Source: Gaiella sp038230035
GTDB lineage: Bacteria > Actinomycetota > Thermoleophilia > Gaiellales > Gaiellaceae
Direction of reading: 5' to 3'
DNA length: 64,000 bases
Assembly: GCA_038230035.1 (NCBI GenBank)
Contig: JBBRNX010000018.1
Span: 11,660 to 75,659, forward strand
Shown: positions 53,319 to 61,881 of the stretch, in pieces
How the letters are laid out: the number at the start of each line of letters is the position of its first letter
Position numbering within the stretch: position 1 is the first letter of the stretch
Translations under genes and position numbers: made by a program
Notes under the pieces: generated by a model
Databases searched by the model: none
What the model saw: the letters and a program-made list of their open reading frames with translations, nothing else
Told to the model about the DNA's origin: nothing

Positions 53319-54086
53319 ATGGCCCAATCAGGCGGCACGGTGGACAGCAGGCATGTGGTCGTGACCGGCGCGGGAACCGGGATCGGCCTCGCCGTTGCGC
53401 GGCGGCTCTCGAGGGACGGTGCGAGCGTGACGCTCCTCGCTCGTGACGAGGAGCGGCTCAGCGCTGGCGCGGCCTCGCTGCCTGGCCCGACCCATGTCGT
53501 GGCGTGCGACATCCGGGAGCGAAAGGCGGTCGACCGCGCCTTCGACCGAGCGGTCGCCGAGCTCGGTCCGGTCCACGCGCTTGTCGCTGCCGCCGGGATC
53601 GGCGGGCCGAACGAGCCGGGGAAGGCCGACCGGTTCGACGATCTCGTCGGGACGAACCTCGTGGGGACGTACTCGTGCGTCCAGGCCGCGCTGCGGCATC
53701 TCGCATCCGGCCCGGTCGCGCGGCACGTCGTCGTCATCTCGTCGATCCTCGCCCGCATCGGCGTGCCTGGGTACACGGGTTACTCGGCGTCGAAGGCCGG
53801 GCTCCTGGGCCTCGTCCGGTCACTGGCGGCGGAGCTCGGCTCGGACAACGTCCAGGTGAACGCGATCTGCCCGGGCTGGGTCGACACGGACATGGCCTGG
53901 GACGGGCTCGATCGTCTCAACGGCACCCGCGAAGAGGCGTATCGCGAGGCGATGGAGGCGGTGCCGCTCGGCCGGATGTCGCAGCCGGACGACATTGCCG
54001 GGACCGTGGCCTGGCTGCTTTCGGCCGACGCGCGCGGTGTCACAGGCCAGGCGATCGACCAGAACGGCGGCGCCTCGATGGGCTAG
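53319..54086 (+). CDS. Short-chain dehydrogenase/reductase (classical SDR)
   Basis: A 255-residue NAD(P)-dependent oxidoreductase. The cofactor motif is VVVTGAGTGIGLAVARRL, followed by ACDIRERKAVDRAFDRAV, AAAGIGG (NAG-type), the catalytic serine region VVVISSILARIG, YSASK with catalytic tyrosine and lysine, and the C-terminal CPGWVDTDMA, PDDIAGTVAWLLS, and GQAIDQNGG. The ATG at 53319 is chosen because CTGGAGG precedes it. Substrate unknown; 3-ketoacyl or hydroxy compounds are typical. The repeat array just upstream may influence its expression. Confidence 0.88.
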   Translation: MAQSGGTVDSRHVVVTGAGTGIGLAVARRLSRDGASVTLLARDEERLSAGAASLPGPTHVVACDIRERKAVDRAFDRAVAELGPVHALVAAAGIGGPNEPGKADRFDDLVGTNLVGTYSCVQAALRHLASGPVARHVVVISSILARIGVPGYTGYSASKAGLLGLVRSLAAELGSDNVQVNAICPGWVDTDMAWDGLDRLNGTREEAYREAMEAVPLGRMSQPDDIAGTVAWLLSADARGVTGQAIDQNGGASMG

Positions 54087-54146
54087 GTCGCCTCCGGTCG
54101 GCCAAAAAACCCCCGCTCTCGCGCAATTTTTGCTCTATCCACCCGC

Positions 54147-54175
54147 TTGACTTGGATTTGCCCACGGCGTATCTT
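54147..54175 (+). promoter_or_regulatory. Promoter of the APC permease gene
   Basis: TTGACT, a 17-base spacer and TATCTT make the best -35/-10 pair of this region, giving a ~70-base leader before the GTG at 54255. Confidence 0.6.
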
Positions 54176-54254
54176 CGCGCCTCAATCAGACAGTCCACGG
54201 CTGCGGCTCGAGTTGCAGCAAGTGGGGGGCAGGTAAATCCGAAGGGAGTCGCGG

Positions 54255-55829
54255 GTGGAACCGACTGGAACGTTGAGCGCCGACGAGCAAAGACTCGCCG
54301 AGCTCGGGTACAAGCAGGAGCTAGAGCGCTCGTGGAGCGGCTTTACGAACTTCGCGATTTCGTTCTCGATCATCTCGATCCTCGCCGGCTGCTTCACGAG
54401 CTTCGGCACGGCGTGGTTCTACGGTGGACCGATTGCCGCGTCGTGGGGCTGGCCGATCGTGGCTGCCTTGATCCTGATCATGGGCCTCTGCATGTCGGAG
54501 ATCGTGTCGGCCTTCCCGACTGCCGGCGGCATCTACTACTGGGCTTCGAAGCTGGGTGGCCCGGCGTGGGGTTGGTTCACCGGCTGGTTCAACCTCATCG
54601 GCCTGATCGGGGTCGTAGCATCGGTCGACTACGCGGCTGCGCAGTTCCTCTCGATCACGATCTCGCTGTTCGACTCGAACTGGGATGCGCTTAACCTCAA
54701 GCGGGTGTTCGTCATCTACCTGTGCCTCCTCGCGCTGCACACGGTCCTGAACATCTTCCCGAGCCACATCCTCGCCTACTGGAACAACACCTCCGCGTAC
54801 TGGCACATCATCGGCCCCGCGGTGATCGTGGCGATCCTCATCTTCGTTCCAGACCATCACCAGAGCGCCTCGTTCGTCTTCACGCACACGACCAACGGGT
54901 CGGGCTTCTTCCGTGGTGCCACACACGGTGCGGGCTGGCTCTTCTACGTCCTCCCGTTCGGGGCGCTGCTGCTCACGCAGTACACGATCACCGGGTACGA
55001 CGCGTGCGCCCATCTCTCGGAGGAGACAAAAGAGGCCGGAATGGCGGCAGCAAAGGGCGTCTGGCGCGCGATCTTCTATTCGGCGATCGGCGGCTGGATT
55101 CTCCTCCTCTGCTTCCTCTTTGCAGCGACAAACGTCGACGCGATCAACAAGAACCCGTTCGGCTACATCGTGATCGCGGTCTTCCAGACGTCTCTGGGCC
55201 TGACGGCGTTCAAGATCGTGATGATCATCTCGACCGTAGGCCAGATCTTCTGTGCCGGCTCCGGGATGACGTCGGCGTCCCGAATGACGTACGCCTTCAG
55301 CCGCGACCATGCCATTCCGGGGTGGCAACTCTGGTCGAAGGTGACCGCATCGAGGGCGCCGCGGAATGCGACGATGTTCATTGCCGTCACCTGCGCGATC
55401 GTCGCGATTCCCGCACTCAAGGGCAACTCCGCCAACGCGCCGATCGCGTTTTTCGCTCTGACCGCAATCACCGTGATCGGGCTCTATATCGCCTACATTA
55501 TCCCGATCTTCTTGCGCTGGCGGATGGGCGATGCCTTCGTGCCGGGTCCTTGGACGCTCGGCAACAAGTACAAGTGGATGGCCCCGATCGCGATCGTCGA
55601 GGTGATCGCGGCATGCGTCTACTTCAGCCTGCCGTTCGGGCCACCAGGTATTCCTGGAAAGAAGGGGTTCGCCTGGGACAACGGCTACGTGCAGTACGCG
55701 CCTGTGCTAGTCGCCACGGTGATGCTGTTCGTCGGGATCTGGTGGTTGGTCTCGGCCCACAACTGGTTCAAGGGGCCGATCCGCAGTGTCGACCTGCCCG
55801 ATGCGCCGGCGGCACCGGCCGCGACGTAG
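54255..55829 (+). CDS. APC-family amino acid/polyamine permease
   Basis: A 524-residue permease with twelve or more transmembrane helices. It begins with the amino acid transporter signature (ELERSWSGFTNFAISFSIIS, ILAGCFTSFGTAWFYGGPIA), then CMSEIVSAFPTAGGIYYWAS and LGGPAWGWFTGWFNLIG, GYDACAHLSEETKEA (helix 6-7 loop typical of GABA/choline-type permeases), and SRMTYAFSRDHAIPG. It likely imports GABA, putrescine or another amine, fitting the glutamine-synthetase-like ligase and gamma-glutamyl hydrolase behind it. The GTG start has GAAGGGAG upstream. Confidence 0.9.
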   Translation: MEPTGTLSADEQRLAELGYKQELERSWSGFTNFAISFSIISILAGCFTSFGTAWFYGGPIAASWGWPIVAALILIMGLCMSEIVSAFPTAGGIYYWASKLGGPAWGWFTGWFNLIGLIGVVASVDYAAAQFLSITISLFDSNWDALNLKRVFVIYLCLLALHTVLNIFPSHILAYWNNTSAYWHIIGPAVIVAILIFVPDHHQSASFVFTHTTNGSGFFRGATHGAGWLFYVLPFGALLLTQYTITGYDACAHLSEETKEAGMAAAKGVWRAIFYSAIGGWILLLCFLFAATNVDAINKNPFGYIVIAVFQTSLGLTAFKIVMIISTVGQIFCAGSGMTSASRMTYAFSRDHAIPGWQLWSKVTASRAPRNATMFIAVTCAIVAIPALKGNSANAPIAFFALTAITVIGLYIAYIIPIFLRWRMGDAFVPGPWTLGNKYKWMAPIAIVEVIAACVYFSLPFGPPGIPGKKGFAWDNGYVQYAPVLVATVMLFVGIWWLVSAHNWFKGPIRSVDLPDAPAAPAAT

Positions 55830-55842
55830 GAACACCTCTCGT

Positions 55843-55877
55843 GAGGGGCGGGCCGAGTGCCCGCCCCTCGTTTCTCC
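55843..55877 (+). terminator. Intrinsic terminator after the permease gene
   Basis: An 11-bp perfect stem (GAGGGGCGGGC/GCCCGCCCCTC, loop CGAGT) is followed by GTTTCTCC. It separates the permease from the ligase gene, which has its own -10. Confidence 0.75.
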
Positions 55878-55886
55878 GAGACGGTC

Positions 55887-55892
55887 TAGGAT
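55887..55892 (+). promoter_or_regulatory. -10 element of the glutamine-synthetase-like gene (leaderless)
   Basis: TAGGAT ends six bases before the ATG at 55899. Confidence 0.45.
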
Positions 55893-55898
55893 CGCGCG

Positions 55899-57233
55899 AT
55901 GCTGACTCTCGAAGATCTCCGCAGCGCGGTCGGAACGGGCGAACTCGACACGGTCGTCGTAGCGTTCACCGACATGCAGGGCCGCCTGATGGGGAAGCGT
56001 CTGCACGCGGAGTTCTTCGTCGAGGAGATGGAGGCCGGGCACTCAGTCGAGGGATGCAACTACCTGCTCGCGCTCGACATGGAGATGGATCCGCAGCCCG
56101 GCTACTCGATCGCGAGCTGGGAGCAGGGCTACGGCGACTTCGACATGGCGCCCGACCTCTCGACCATGCGGCGAATCCCGTGGCTGGAGGGTACGGCGCT
56201 CGTTCTCTGCGACGTGCTCTGGCACGACGGGAGGCCGGTCGCGCCTTCGCCGCGGCAGGTGCTGCGCGGCCAGATGGAGCGGGCGGCGGCACTCGGCTAC
56301 GTGCCGATGATGGGCTCCGAGCTCGAGTTCTATCTCCTGCGGGAGACCTACGAGCAGGCGCACGACCAGCGCTACGAAGATCTCACGCCATCGGTGCCGT
56401 ACATCCTCGACTACCACATCCTCGCGACCACCTACGACGAGCCGTTCCTGCGCCAGATCCGCAACAGCATGCAGGCAGCGGGGATGAAGGTCGAGACCTC
56501 GAAGGGCGAGGCGTGGCCGGGGCAGCAGGAAATCAACTTCAAATTCGCCGACGCGCTGACGATGGCCGACAACCACGTCATCTACAAGAACGGCGCGAAG
56601 GAGCTCGCGCACCTGAACGGCTGTTCGATCACCTTTATGGCGAAGCCGTTCGAGCACTGGATCGGCAACTCGTGCCACATCCACTCGTCCCTCTGGCAGA
56701 ACGAGAAGCCCGCGTTCGCGAAGAACGAGCCGCTGTTCGGCCGTTGGCTTGCCGGGCAGATCGCGTGCTTCGAGGAGCTGGCGGTCTTCCTCGCACCGAC
56801 GATCAACTCCTACAAGCGCTTCGCAGCCGGGAGTTGGGCGCCGACGACGCTCGCGTGGGGGAACGACAACCGGACCTGCGGCTTCCGCGTGGTCGGGCAC
56901 GGGCCGTCGCGACGAGCCGAAACGCGGATCCCGGGTGGCGACGCGAACCCGTACCTCGCGTTCGCGGCGGTGATCGCGGCGGGCTTGTACGGAATCGAGA
57001 ACAAGCTGCGTCTGCCGAAGGGACTCGAAGGAAACGCGTACGAGTCGGACGCGAAGCGGTTCCCGTCGTCGCTGCGCGAGGCGATCACGGCGCTCGACTC
57101 CGGGACGATGGCGCGGGCCGCGTTCGGCGACCAGGTGGTCGACCACTACCTCAACTACGCGCGCGTCGAGCAGGGGCTCTACGACAAGTTCGTGACCGAC
57201 TGGGAGCGGCAGCGCTACTTCGAGCGCGGGTAG
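55899..57233 (+). CDS. Glutamine-synthetase family ligase (gamma-glutamylpolyamine synthetase-like)
   Basis: A 444-residue enzyme of the glutamine synthetase fold. The N-terminal beta-grasp domain has VVVAFTDMQGRLMGKRLHAE; the catalytic domain has metal glutamates in GSELEFYLLRE and WPGQQEINFKFADAL, the nucleotide-binding HIHSSLW, NSYKRFAAGSWAPTTLAWG, and RAETRIPGGDANPYLAFAA. It resembles PuuA and related enzymes that gamma-glutamylate putrescine or other amines, rather than assimilatory GlnA: it is shorter and lacks the adenylylation-loop tyrosine of GlnA. The context (permease, C26 hydrolase, aldehyde dehydrogenase) supports polyamine or amine catabolism. Confidence 0.88.
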   Translation: MLTLEDLRSAVGTGELDTVVVAFTDMQGRLMGKRLHAEFFVEEMEAGHSVEGCNYLLALDMEMDPQPGYSIASWEQGYGDFDMAPDLSTMRRIPWLEGTALVLCDVLWHDGRPVAPSPRQVLRGQMERAAALGYVPMMGSELEFYLLRETYEQAHDQRYEDLTPSVPYILDYHILATTYDEPFLRQIRNSMQAAGMKVETSKGEAWPGQQEINFKFADALTMADNHVIYKNGAKELAHLNGCSITFMAKPFEHWIGNSCHIHSSLWQNEKPAFAKNEPLFGRWLAGQIACFEELAVFLAPTINSYKRFAAGSWAPTTLAWGNDNRTCGFRVVGHGPSRRAETRIPGGDANPYLAFAAVIAAGLYGIENKLRLPKGLEGNAYESDAKRFPSSLREAITALDSGTMARAAFGDQVVDHYLNYARVEQGLYDKFVTDWERQRYFERG

Positions 57234-57248
57234 CCGCTCGCCGTTCGG

Positions 57249-57254
57249 CATAGT
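57249..57254 (+). promoter_or_regulatory. Possible -10 element of the C26 hydrolase gene (leaderless)
   Basis: CATAGT ends six bases before the ATG at 57261. Confidence 0.3.
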
Positions 57255-57260
57255 TGGGGG

Positions 57261-57983
57261 ATGAGCGGCCGGCCGATCATCGGGATCACCTCGTACGCGC
57301 AGCCCGCAAAATGGGCAGCGTGGGAGTTGCCTGCGGCGCTCGTCCCTCTGATGTATGTCGACGCAGTGACGAAGGCGGGCGGTCGCGCGCTCCTCGTCCC
57401 GCCTGCCGACGATGCGATCGGCGAGACGCTCGACGTGCTCGACGGGGTGGTTTTCTCGGGCGGGGCTGACGTCGATCCGGCGAGCTACGGCGCCGAACGC
57501 GGGGCCGAGACCGACGAGCCACAGGTTCACCGCGATCGTGGCGAGATGGCGCTCCTGTCGGCCGCGCTCGAGCGCGACATGCCGACGCTCGCGATCTGCC
57601 GCGGCTTTCAGATCCTCAACGTCGTTCGTGGCGGCGATCTTGTGCAGCACCTACCCGCTGAGACCGGCGACGAGCGGCACCGCGAGGTCAAGGGCGTTTT
57701 CTCGGAGCATCCGGTCGAGGTGAAGGGCGGGACGCGGCTCGGCACGATCCTCGGCGAGCGTCCGCCTGCCGTGAAGTCGAGCCACCACCAGGGAATCGGC
57801 AACGTGGGCGAGGGGCTCGTCGAGACGGCGTGGGCCGAGGACGGGACGCTCGAGGGCCTAGAGGATCCGGCGAAGCGATTCGCGGTCGGGGTGCTCTGGC
57901 ATCCGGAGGCGGGCGAGGATCAGCGGCTGTTCGACGCCCTGGTCGACGAGGCGCGACGGTACCGCGCCGAGCGCGTGACCTAG
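57261..57983 (+). CDS. Gamma-glutamyl-gamma-aminobutyrate hydrolase family protein (peptidase C26)
   Basis: A 240-residue class I glutamine amidotransferase-like hydrolase. It begins PIIGITSYAQPAKWAAWELP, has VVFSGGADVDPASYG, the nucleophile C113 in LAICRGFQILNV, SSHHQG, and the catalytic His-Glu pair in GVLWHPEAGED. In E. coli the relative PuuD releases GABA from gamma-glutamyl-GABA. It lies 27 bases after the glutamine-synthetase-like gene, so the two probably act in sequence. Its stop overlaps the convergent lipoprotein gene's stop. Confidence 0.9.
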   Translation: MSGRPIIGITSYAQPAKWAAWELPAALVPLMYVDAVTKAGGRALLVPPADDAIGETLDVLDGVVFSGGADVDPASYGAERGAETDEPQVHRDRGEMALLSAALERDMPTLAICRGFQILNVVRGGDLVQHLPAETGDERHREVKGVFSEHPVEVKGGTRLGTILGERPPAVKSSHHQGIGNVGEGLVETAWAEDGTLEGLEDPAKRFAVGVLWHPEAGEDQRLFDALVDEARRYRAERVT

Positions 57984-58367
57984 GCGGGAGACCCCGTCGG
58001 GGCCGGGAGAGGAGTGGGCGACGATGGCGGAGTCGCGTCGGGCGACCCGCATGCGCGCACGATCGTGCTTGCGGAAATCCCGCCGGTCAGATGAACGCAC
58101 ACAGCTGCCGCACTCCGCGCGTCGTGAGCTGTCACGGCCCAGTATCCGGCACCTGTTGGATCCTTCGCGACGCGAAACTCCATGCGCCCGAGTTGAAAGC
58201 CCGGGATCCGGGTGTCGGGAGCTTGCACAAACTCGCGCACGGCGTCGGCGGCCTCTTGTTGTGCGGCGCCCGCCTTCGGTGAGACCGGCGTGCTCGGGCT
58301 GCGAGCCGCCGGTACCGCAACCGGCAAGGAGGGCGACAGTGAGCGAGGCGACTGCGGCACTACGCAC
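57980..58367 (-). CDS. Small lipoprotein of unknown function, probably frameshifted
   Basis: From GTG 58367 the chain starts with a lipoprotein signal (RSAAVASLTVALLAGCGTGG, lipobox LLAGC) but soon runs into Arg-rich non-coding-like sequence. The neighbouring frame holds a plausible mature domain: QQEAADAVREFVQAPDTRIP, FQLGRMEFRVAKDPTGAGYW, AAAVCVHLTGGISASTIVRA, ending at 57980. Removing one base in the CCC at 58269-58271 joins them. The start overlaps the stop of the lipoprotein gene upstream by eight bases. The mature protein has two cysteines and no recognised domain. Confidence 0.55.
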
Positions 58368-58737
58368 CGTTTGCCACCGGGCACTCCCCGATTGAGTAGC
58401 CGTAGGTCTCCCGAAGCGGGGTCTGCTTTGCGAGCCACACCCACATACAGATATCGGTCGGGGCCCCGTCGAGTGTCGTGAACCCGATTCGCCATGCCTG
58501 GCGTCCGTCGCCGGGCAGATGATCGGCGGTGCCTTCGCCGATGAGCAATTTCTTCCGATAGGCGATGCTCGTCGGGTCGATCTCCTCGTCGGAGATCGCC
58601 CCACGAGCCTCTGCTGCTGCGTCGTATTCAGCGGTTCCTGCCCAGCTGCTCGGTTGCCCCGGGCCACCGCCCCCGCAACCGGAGACCAACGCCGCTGCCG
58701 CCGTAGCGCCCGCCGCGAGGGTGGTGATCCGGCGCAC
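58360..58737 (-). CDS. Small lipoprotein of unknown function
   Basis: A 125-residue lipoprotein. The signal RRITTLAAGATAAAALVSGC ends in the lipobox LVSGC, and a Gly-rich linker follows. The mature part reads AYRKKLLIGEGTADHLPGDG, QAWRIGFTTLDGAPTDICMW and YGYSIGECPV, with two cysteines that could pair. The GTG at 58737 is chosen because it immediately precedes the basic n-region; GAGGG lies upstream. It is cotranscribed with the next lipoprotein gene. The family is not recognised. Confidence 0.65.
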   Translation of the reverse strand: MRRITTLAAGATAAAALVSGCGGGGPGQPSSWAGTAEYDAAAEARGAISDEEIDPTSIAYRKKLLIGEGTADHLPGDGRQAWRIGFTTLDGAPTDICMWVWLAKQTPLRETYGYSIGECPVANGA

Positions 58738-58856
58738 AGGCGTGATTCTCGTCCCTCGTGTGCTCTGATCGCAAGAGCAAGACCGGGCAGGGTGTCGAAA
58801 ACCGTCCATCGCGTTCGTCGTAGCATCGAATGCACACAGCGAGAGGGAGGAATCGA

Positions 58857-59222
58857 ATGGCGAATCCGGTGGTTCACTTCGAAGTTGTCGGCAAGGACGG
58901 GCCGGCGCTCACGAGCTTCTACGAGGAGCTCTTCGGCTGGAAGACGAGCGCCGTCGAGGGAATGGGCTACTCGCTCGTCGAGAAGGAAGGCGATGGGATC
59001 GCCGGCGGCATCGGCACGAGCCAGGACGGCTCGAGCCACGTCACGTTCTACGTGTCGGTCGACGACCCACAGGCGGCGCTCGACAAGGCTGAGTCGCTCG
59101 GCGGCAAGACGGTGATGCCGGTGATGACCATTCCCGACATGGTCACGCTCGCGCTGTTCGCGGATCCGGAGGGTCACGTGATCGGGGTCGTCGCGAGCCA
59201 GCAGCCTGGCTCGGACGCCTAG
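58857..59222 (+). CDS. VOC family (glyoxalase-like) protein
   Basis: A 121-residue vicinal-oxygen-chelate protein with two beta-alpha-beta-beta-beta units: ANPVVHFEVVGKDGPALTSF, YEELFGWKTSAVEGMGYSLV and HVTFYVSVDDPQAALDKAES, LGGKTVMPVMTIPDMVTLAL, FADPEGHVIGVV. Metal ligands would be H8-like and the late glutamate in DPEGHVIG. Members bind small molecules, act as antibiotic-binding proteins, or are glyoxalase/dioxygenase relatives. A strong GAGGGAGGA Shine-Dalgarno precedes the ATG. Confidence 0.87.
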   Translation: MANPVVHFEVVGKDGPALTSFYEELFGWKTSAVEGMGYSLVEKEGDGIAGGIGTSQDGSSHVTFYVSVDDPQAALDKAESLGGKTVMPVMTIPDMVTLALFADPEGHVIGVVASQQPGSDA

Positions 59223-59289
59223 CGGCACTCGACGGGGTCGGCGGCTTCAGCGCGCCGCCGGCCCCGCGATCCGTGCTTGAATCGTGCCC

Positions 59290-60642
59290 ATGGCGCTGAC
59301 CGTCCTCAACCCGGCCACCGAGCAGCCGATCGCCGAACTCCAGCAGGCCGGGGTCGAAGAGACCGACGCCGCCGTCGCCCGGGCGCGTGACGCGTACCCC
59401 ACGTGGCGAGCGGTCGCCCCGACTGACCGGGCGTGCCTTCTGCGCCGCCTCGCGACCCTGGTCGAGGAGCACCACGAGGAGCTGTCGCAGATCGAGTCGC
59501 AGAACGTCGGCAAGCCGATCTCCGGCTCGCGCGGCGAGATCGGCATGGTCGCCCAGGTCTTCCATTTCTACGCCGGCGCGATCGACAAGCACTACGGCGA
59601 AACGATCCCGGTCGCCAATGGCATCGCTGCGACCTTCCGCGAGCCGCTCGGCGTCGTCGGCCTGATCACCCCCTGGAACTTCCCGCTCAACATCGCGAGC
59701 TGGAAGCTAGGCCCTGCATTGGCGTGTGGCAACACGGTCGTCCTCAAGCCTGCCGAGCTGACCCCGCTCTCGGCGCTCCGTCTCGCCGAGCTCGCACTCG
59801 ACGCCGGCATTCCGGAAGGCGTCCTCAACGTGCTCGTCGGCAAGGGATCGGTCGTCGGCCAGCGCCTGATCGAGCATCCGGACGTCGCAAAGATTGGCTT
59901 CACAGGCTCTACCGAAGTCGGTCAGCTCGTAATGGCAGGCGCCGCCGCGACGATCAAGCGCGTCACCCTCGAGCTCGGTGGCAAGTCGGCAAACGTCATC
60001 TTCGCGGACGCCGATCTCGAGAAGGCCGCCGCCAGCGCGCCGTATTCGGTCTTCGACAATGCGGGCCAGGACTGTTGTGCGCGAAGCAGGATTCTCGTCG
60101 AGCGCTCCGCGTACGACCGCTTCGTCGGTTCACTGATCGACGCGACGCGCGGCGTCAAGGTGGGCGATCCGCTGGAGGACGCGACCGAGATGGGTCCGCT
60201 CATCTCGGCTGCCCACCGCGAGACCGTGGCGTCATTCGTGGACGACGAGCCGCTCTTCCGCGGCGACGTCCCAGACGGCGCTGGTTTCTGGTTCCCGTGC
60301 ACTCTGGTCGAAGCGACGAACGACGATCGCGTTGCCCGCGAGGAGGTCTTCGGCCCGGTTGCCGCAGTGATCCCCTTCGACGACGAAGCCGACGCGATCC
60401 GCATTGCAAACGACACGCCGTACGGCCTCTCCGGCTCGATCTGGACGCGCGACGGCGCCCGCGCACTACGCGTCGCGCGAGCGCTCGATGCCGGCGTTCT
60501 GAGCGTCAACTCGAACTCGTCGGTCCGCGTTTCGACGCCGTTCGGCGGCTTCAAGCAGTCCGGTTTCGGCCGCGAGCTCGGCATGCACGCGCTCCAGAGC
60601 TACTCGGAAGTCAAGAGCGTCTACATCTCCACGGAGGGCTGA
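59290..60642 (+). CDS. NAD(P)-dependent aldehyde dehydrogenase
   Basis: A 450-residue class 3-like aldehyde dehydrogenase of the betaine/gamma-aminobutyraldehyde dehydrogenase type. It has FREPLGVVGLITPWNFPLNI, KPAELTPLSALRLAEL, GFTGSTEVGQLV, the general base glutamate in LELGGKSANVIFADADLEKA, the catalytic cysteine C262 in NAGQDCCARSRI, EEVFGPVAAVIPF, and PFGGFKQSGFGRELG. The expected role is oxidation of gamma-aminobutyraldehyde or a similar aldehyde in amine breakdown. A GTG two codons upstream is an alternative start; TTGAAT lies seven bases before the ATG. Confidence 0.92.
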   Translation: MALTVLNPATEQPIAELQQAGVEETDAAVARARDAYPTWRAVAPTDRACLLRRLATLVEEHHEELSQIESQNVGKPISGSRGEIGMVAQVFHFYAGAIDKHYGETIPVANGIAATFREPLGVVGLITPWNFPLNIASWKLGPALACGNTVVLKPAELTPLSALRLAELALDAGIPEGVLNVLVGKGSVVGQRLIEHPDVAKIGFTGSTEVGQLVMAGAAATIKRVTLELGGKSANVIFADADLEKAAASAPYSVFDNAGQDCCARSRILVERSAYDRFVGSLIDATRGVKVGDPLEDATEMGPLISAAHRETVASFVDDEPLFRGDVPDGAGFWFPCTLVEATNDDRVAREEVFGPVAAVIPFDDEADAIRIANDTPYGLSGSIWTRDGARALRVARALDAGVLSVNSNSSVRVSTPFGGFKQSGFGRELGMHALQSYSEVKSVYISTEG

Positions 60643-60646
60643 AACC

Positions 60647-61423
60647 GTGAGCGGTCGCCTCGAAGGAAAGGTCTGCGTCATCACCGGAGCCGGCGGCGGG
60701 ATGGGCCGCGAGGCCGCGGTCGTCTTCACCGGCGAGGGCGCCAAGGTCTGCGCCGCCGACGTCAACCTTGCGCTCGCCGAGGAGACGGTCGCCCTGTGTT
60801 CCCCCGACAGCGCCTTTGCGATCGGCACCAACGTGGCGTCGGAAGAGGATGTCAAGGCGATGTACGCGGCCACCGCAGAGCGCTTCGGCGGCATCGACGT
60901 CCTGTACAACAACGCCGGCATCTCTCCCGCAGACGACGACTCGATCCTCGTCACCGAGGCCGACGCGTGGGATCGAGTGCAGGACGTGAACACGAAGGGC
61001 GTCTACTTCTGCTGCAAGCACGGCATCCCGTATCTGCTCGAGCGCGGCGGCGGCTCGGTGATCAACGTCGCGTCGTTCGTCGCGATCCTCGGCGCGGCAA
61101 CGTCGCAGATCTCGTACTCGGCGTCGAAGGGCGCGGTGCTCTCGATGAGCCGCGAGCTCGCCGTGCAATTTGCTCGTCAAGGAGTTCGCGTCAACTCGCT
61201 CTGCCCAGGCCCGGTCGAGACGCCGCTCCTCCTTCGGATCTTCGGCGACGACCCGGCCGCGCTCGAGCGGCGCCGGATCCACTGGCCGATGGGCCGGCTC
61301 GCGAAGCCGCGTGAGGTCGTGAACGGGGCGCTGTTCCTCGCGAGCGACGAGTCGTCGTACGTCAACGGCACATCGTTCCTCGTCGACGGCGGGTTGACCG
61401 CCGCCTACGTCACGCCGGAATAG
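60647..61423 (+). CDS. Short-chain dehydrogenase/reductase (classical SDR)
   Basis: A 258-residue SDR. The cofactor motif is VCVITGAGGGMGREAAVVFT, then ADVNLALAEETVAL with the NAD-preferring aspartate, LYNNAGISPADDD, VINVASFVAILGA with the catalytic serine, YSASKGAVLSMSRELA, RVNSLCPGPVETPLL, and NGTSFLVDGGLTAAYV. It starts four bases after the aldehyde dehydrogenase stop, so the two are cotranscribed. The substrate is probably a hydroxyacid or ketone in the same degradation route. Confidence 0.88.
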   Translation: MSGRLEGKVCVITGAGGGMGREAAVVFTGEGAKVCAADVNLALAEETVALCSPDSAFAIGTNVASEEDVKAMYAATAERFGGIDVLYNNAGISPADDDSILVTEADAWDRVQDVNTKGVYFCCKHGIPYLLERGGGSVINVASFVAILGAATSQISYSASKGAVLSMSRELAVQFARQGVRVNSLCPGPVETPLLLRIFGDDPAALERRRIHWPMGRLAKPREVVNGALFLASDESSYVNGTSFLVDGGLTAAYVTPE

Positions 61424-61494
61424 AACACCTGAAGACGATCTGGCAGCAGGCTGGCCGTGCCGATCGGGCGCGTCTCGTCGGCGCGTGCGCGATC

Positions 61495-61881
61495 GTGCTC
61501 CTGCTCGTTGTCGGGCTGGAGGTACAGAAGCATCGCGAGGGGCGACGCAAGCCCGACCGACACACCATCGTGATCTCGGCGCGCAGCCCCGAGTTTCAGC
61601 TGATGACGATTCAGCTCCGTCACAGCCCGGGCCAGGCGAACCCGACGCTCAGGAAGTTCGCGTCGACCCTCGACATTCTCGAGGCCGACTGTCCTTCGAA
61701 CACGAGACGAGCGCTTGGCGATCTGACGATCAAGAGTCTCCGGGAGCTTCGGCGCGCCGCCGGGATCGCTGCTACGCCGAACGAGATCCTGGGCGGAGTT
61801 CTCGGTACCCCGGACATGGGCTCACGCGCGGAGTGCTCGGGTTTCTTCGACAGCTACGTCGCGCGGCGTCGCGGAAGCTAG
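61495..61881 (+). CDS. Small membrane-anchored protein of unknown function
   Basis: The frame encodes 128 residues from GTG 61495, but this start cuts a transmembrane helix (RLVGACAIVLLLVVGLEV). The upstream in-frame CTG at 61429, six bases after the SDR stop, would give ~150 residues with a complete helix and is an attractive though unusual start. The exported part (HTIVISARSPEFQLMTIQLR, TLDILEADCPSNTRRALGDL) has two cysteines. The family is not recognised. Confidence 0.55.
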   Translation: MLLLVVGLEVQKHREGRRKPDRHTIVISARSPEFQLMTIQLRHSPGQANPTLRKFASTLDILEADCPSNTRRALGDLTIKSLRELRRAAGIAATPNEILGGVLGTPDMGSRAECSGFFDSYVARRRGS

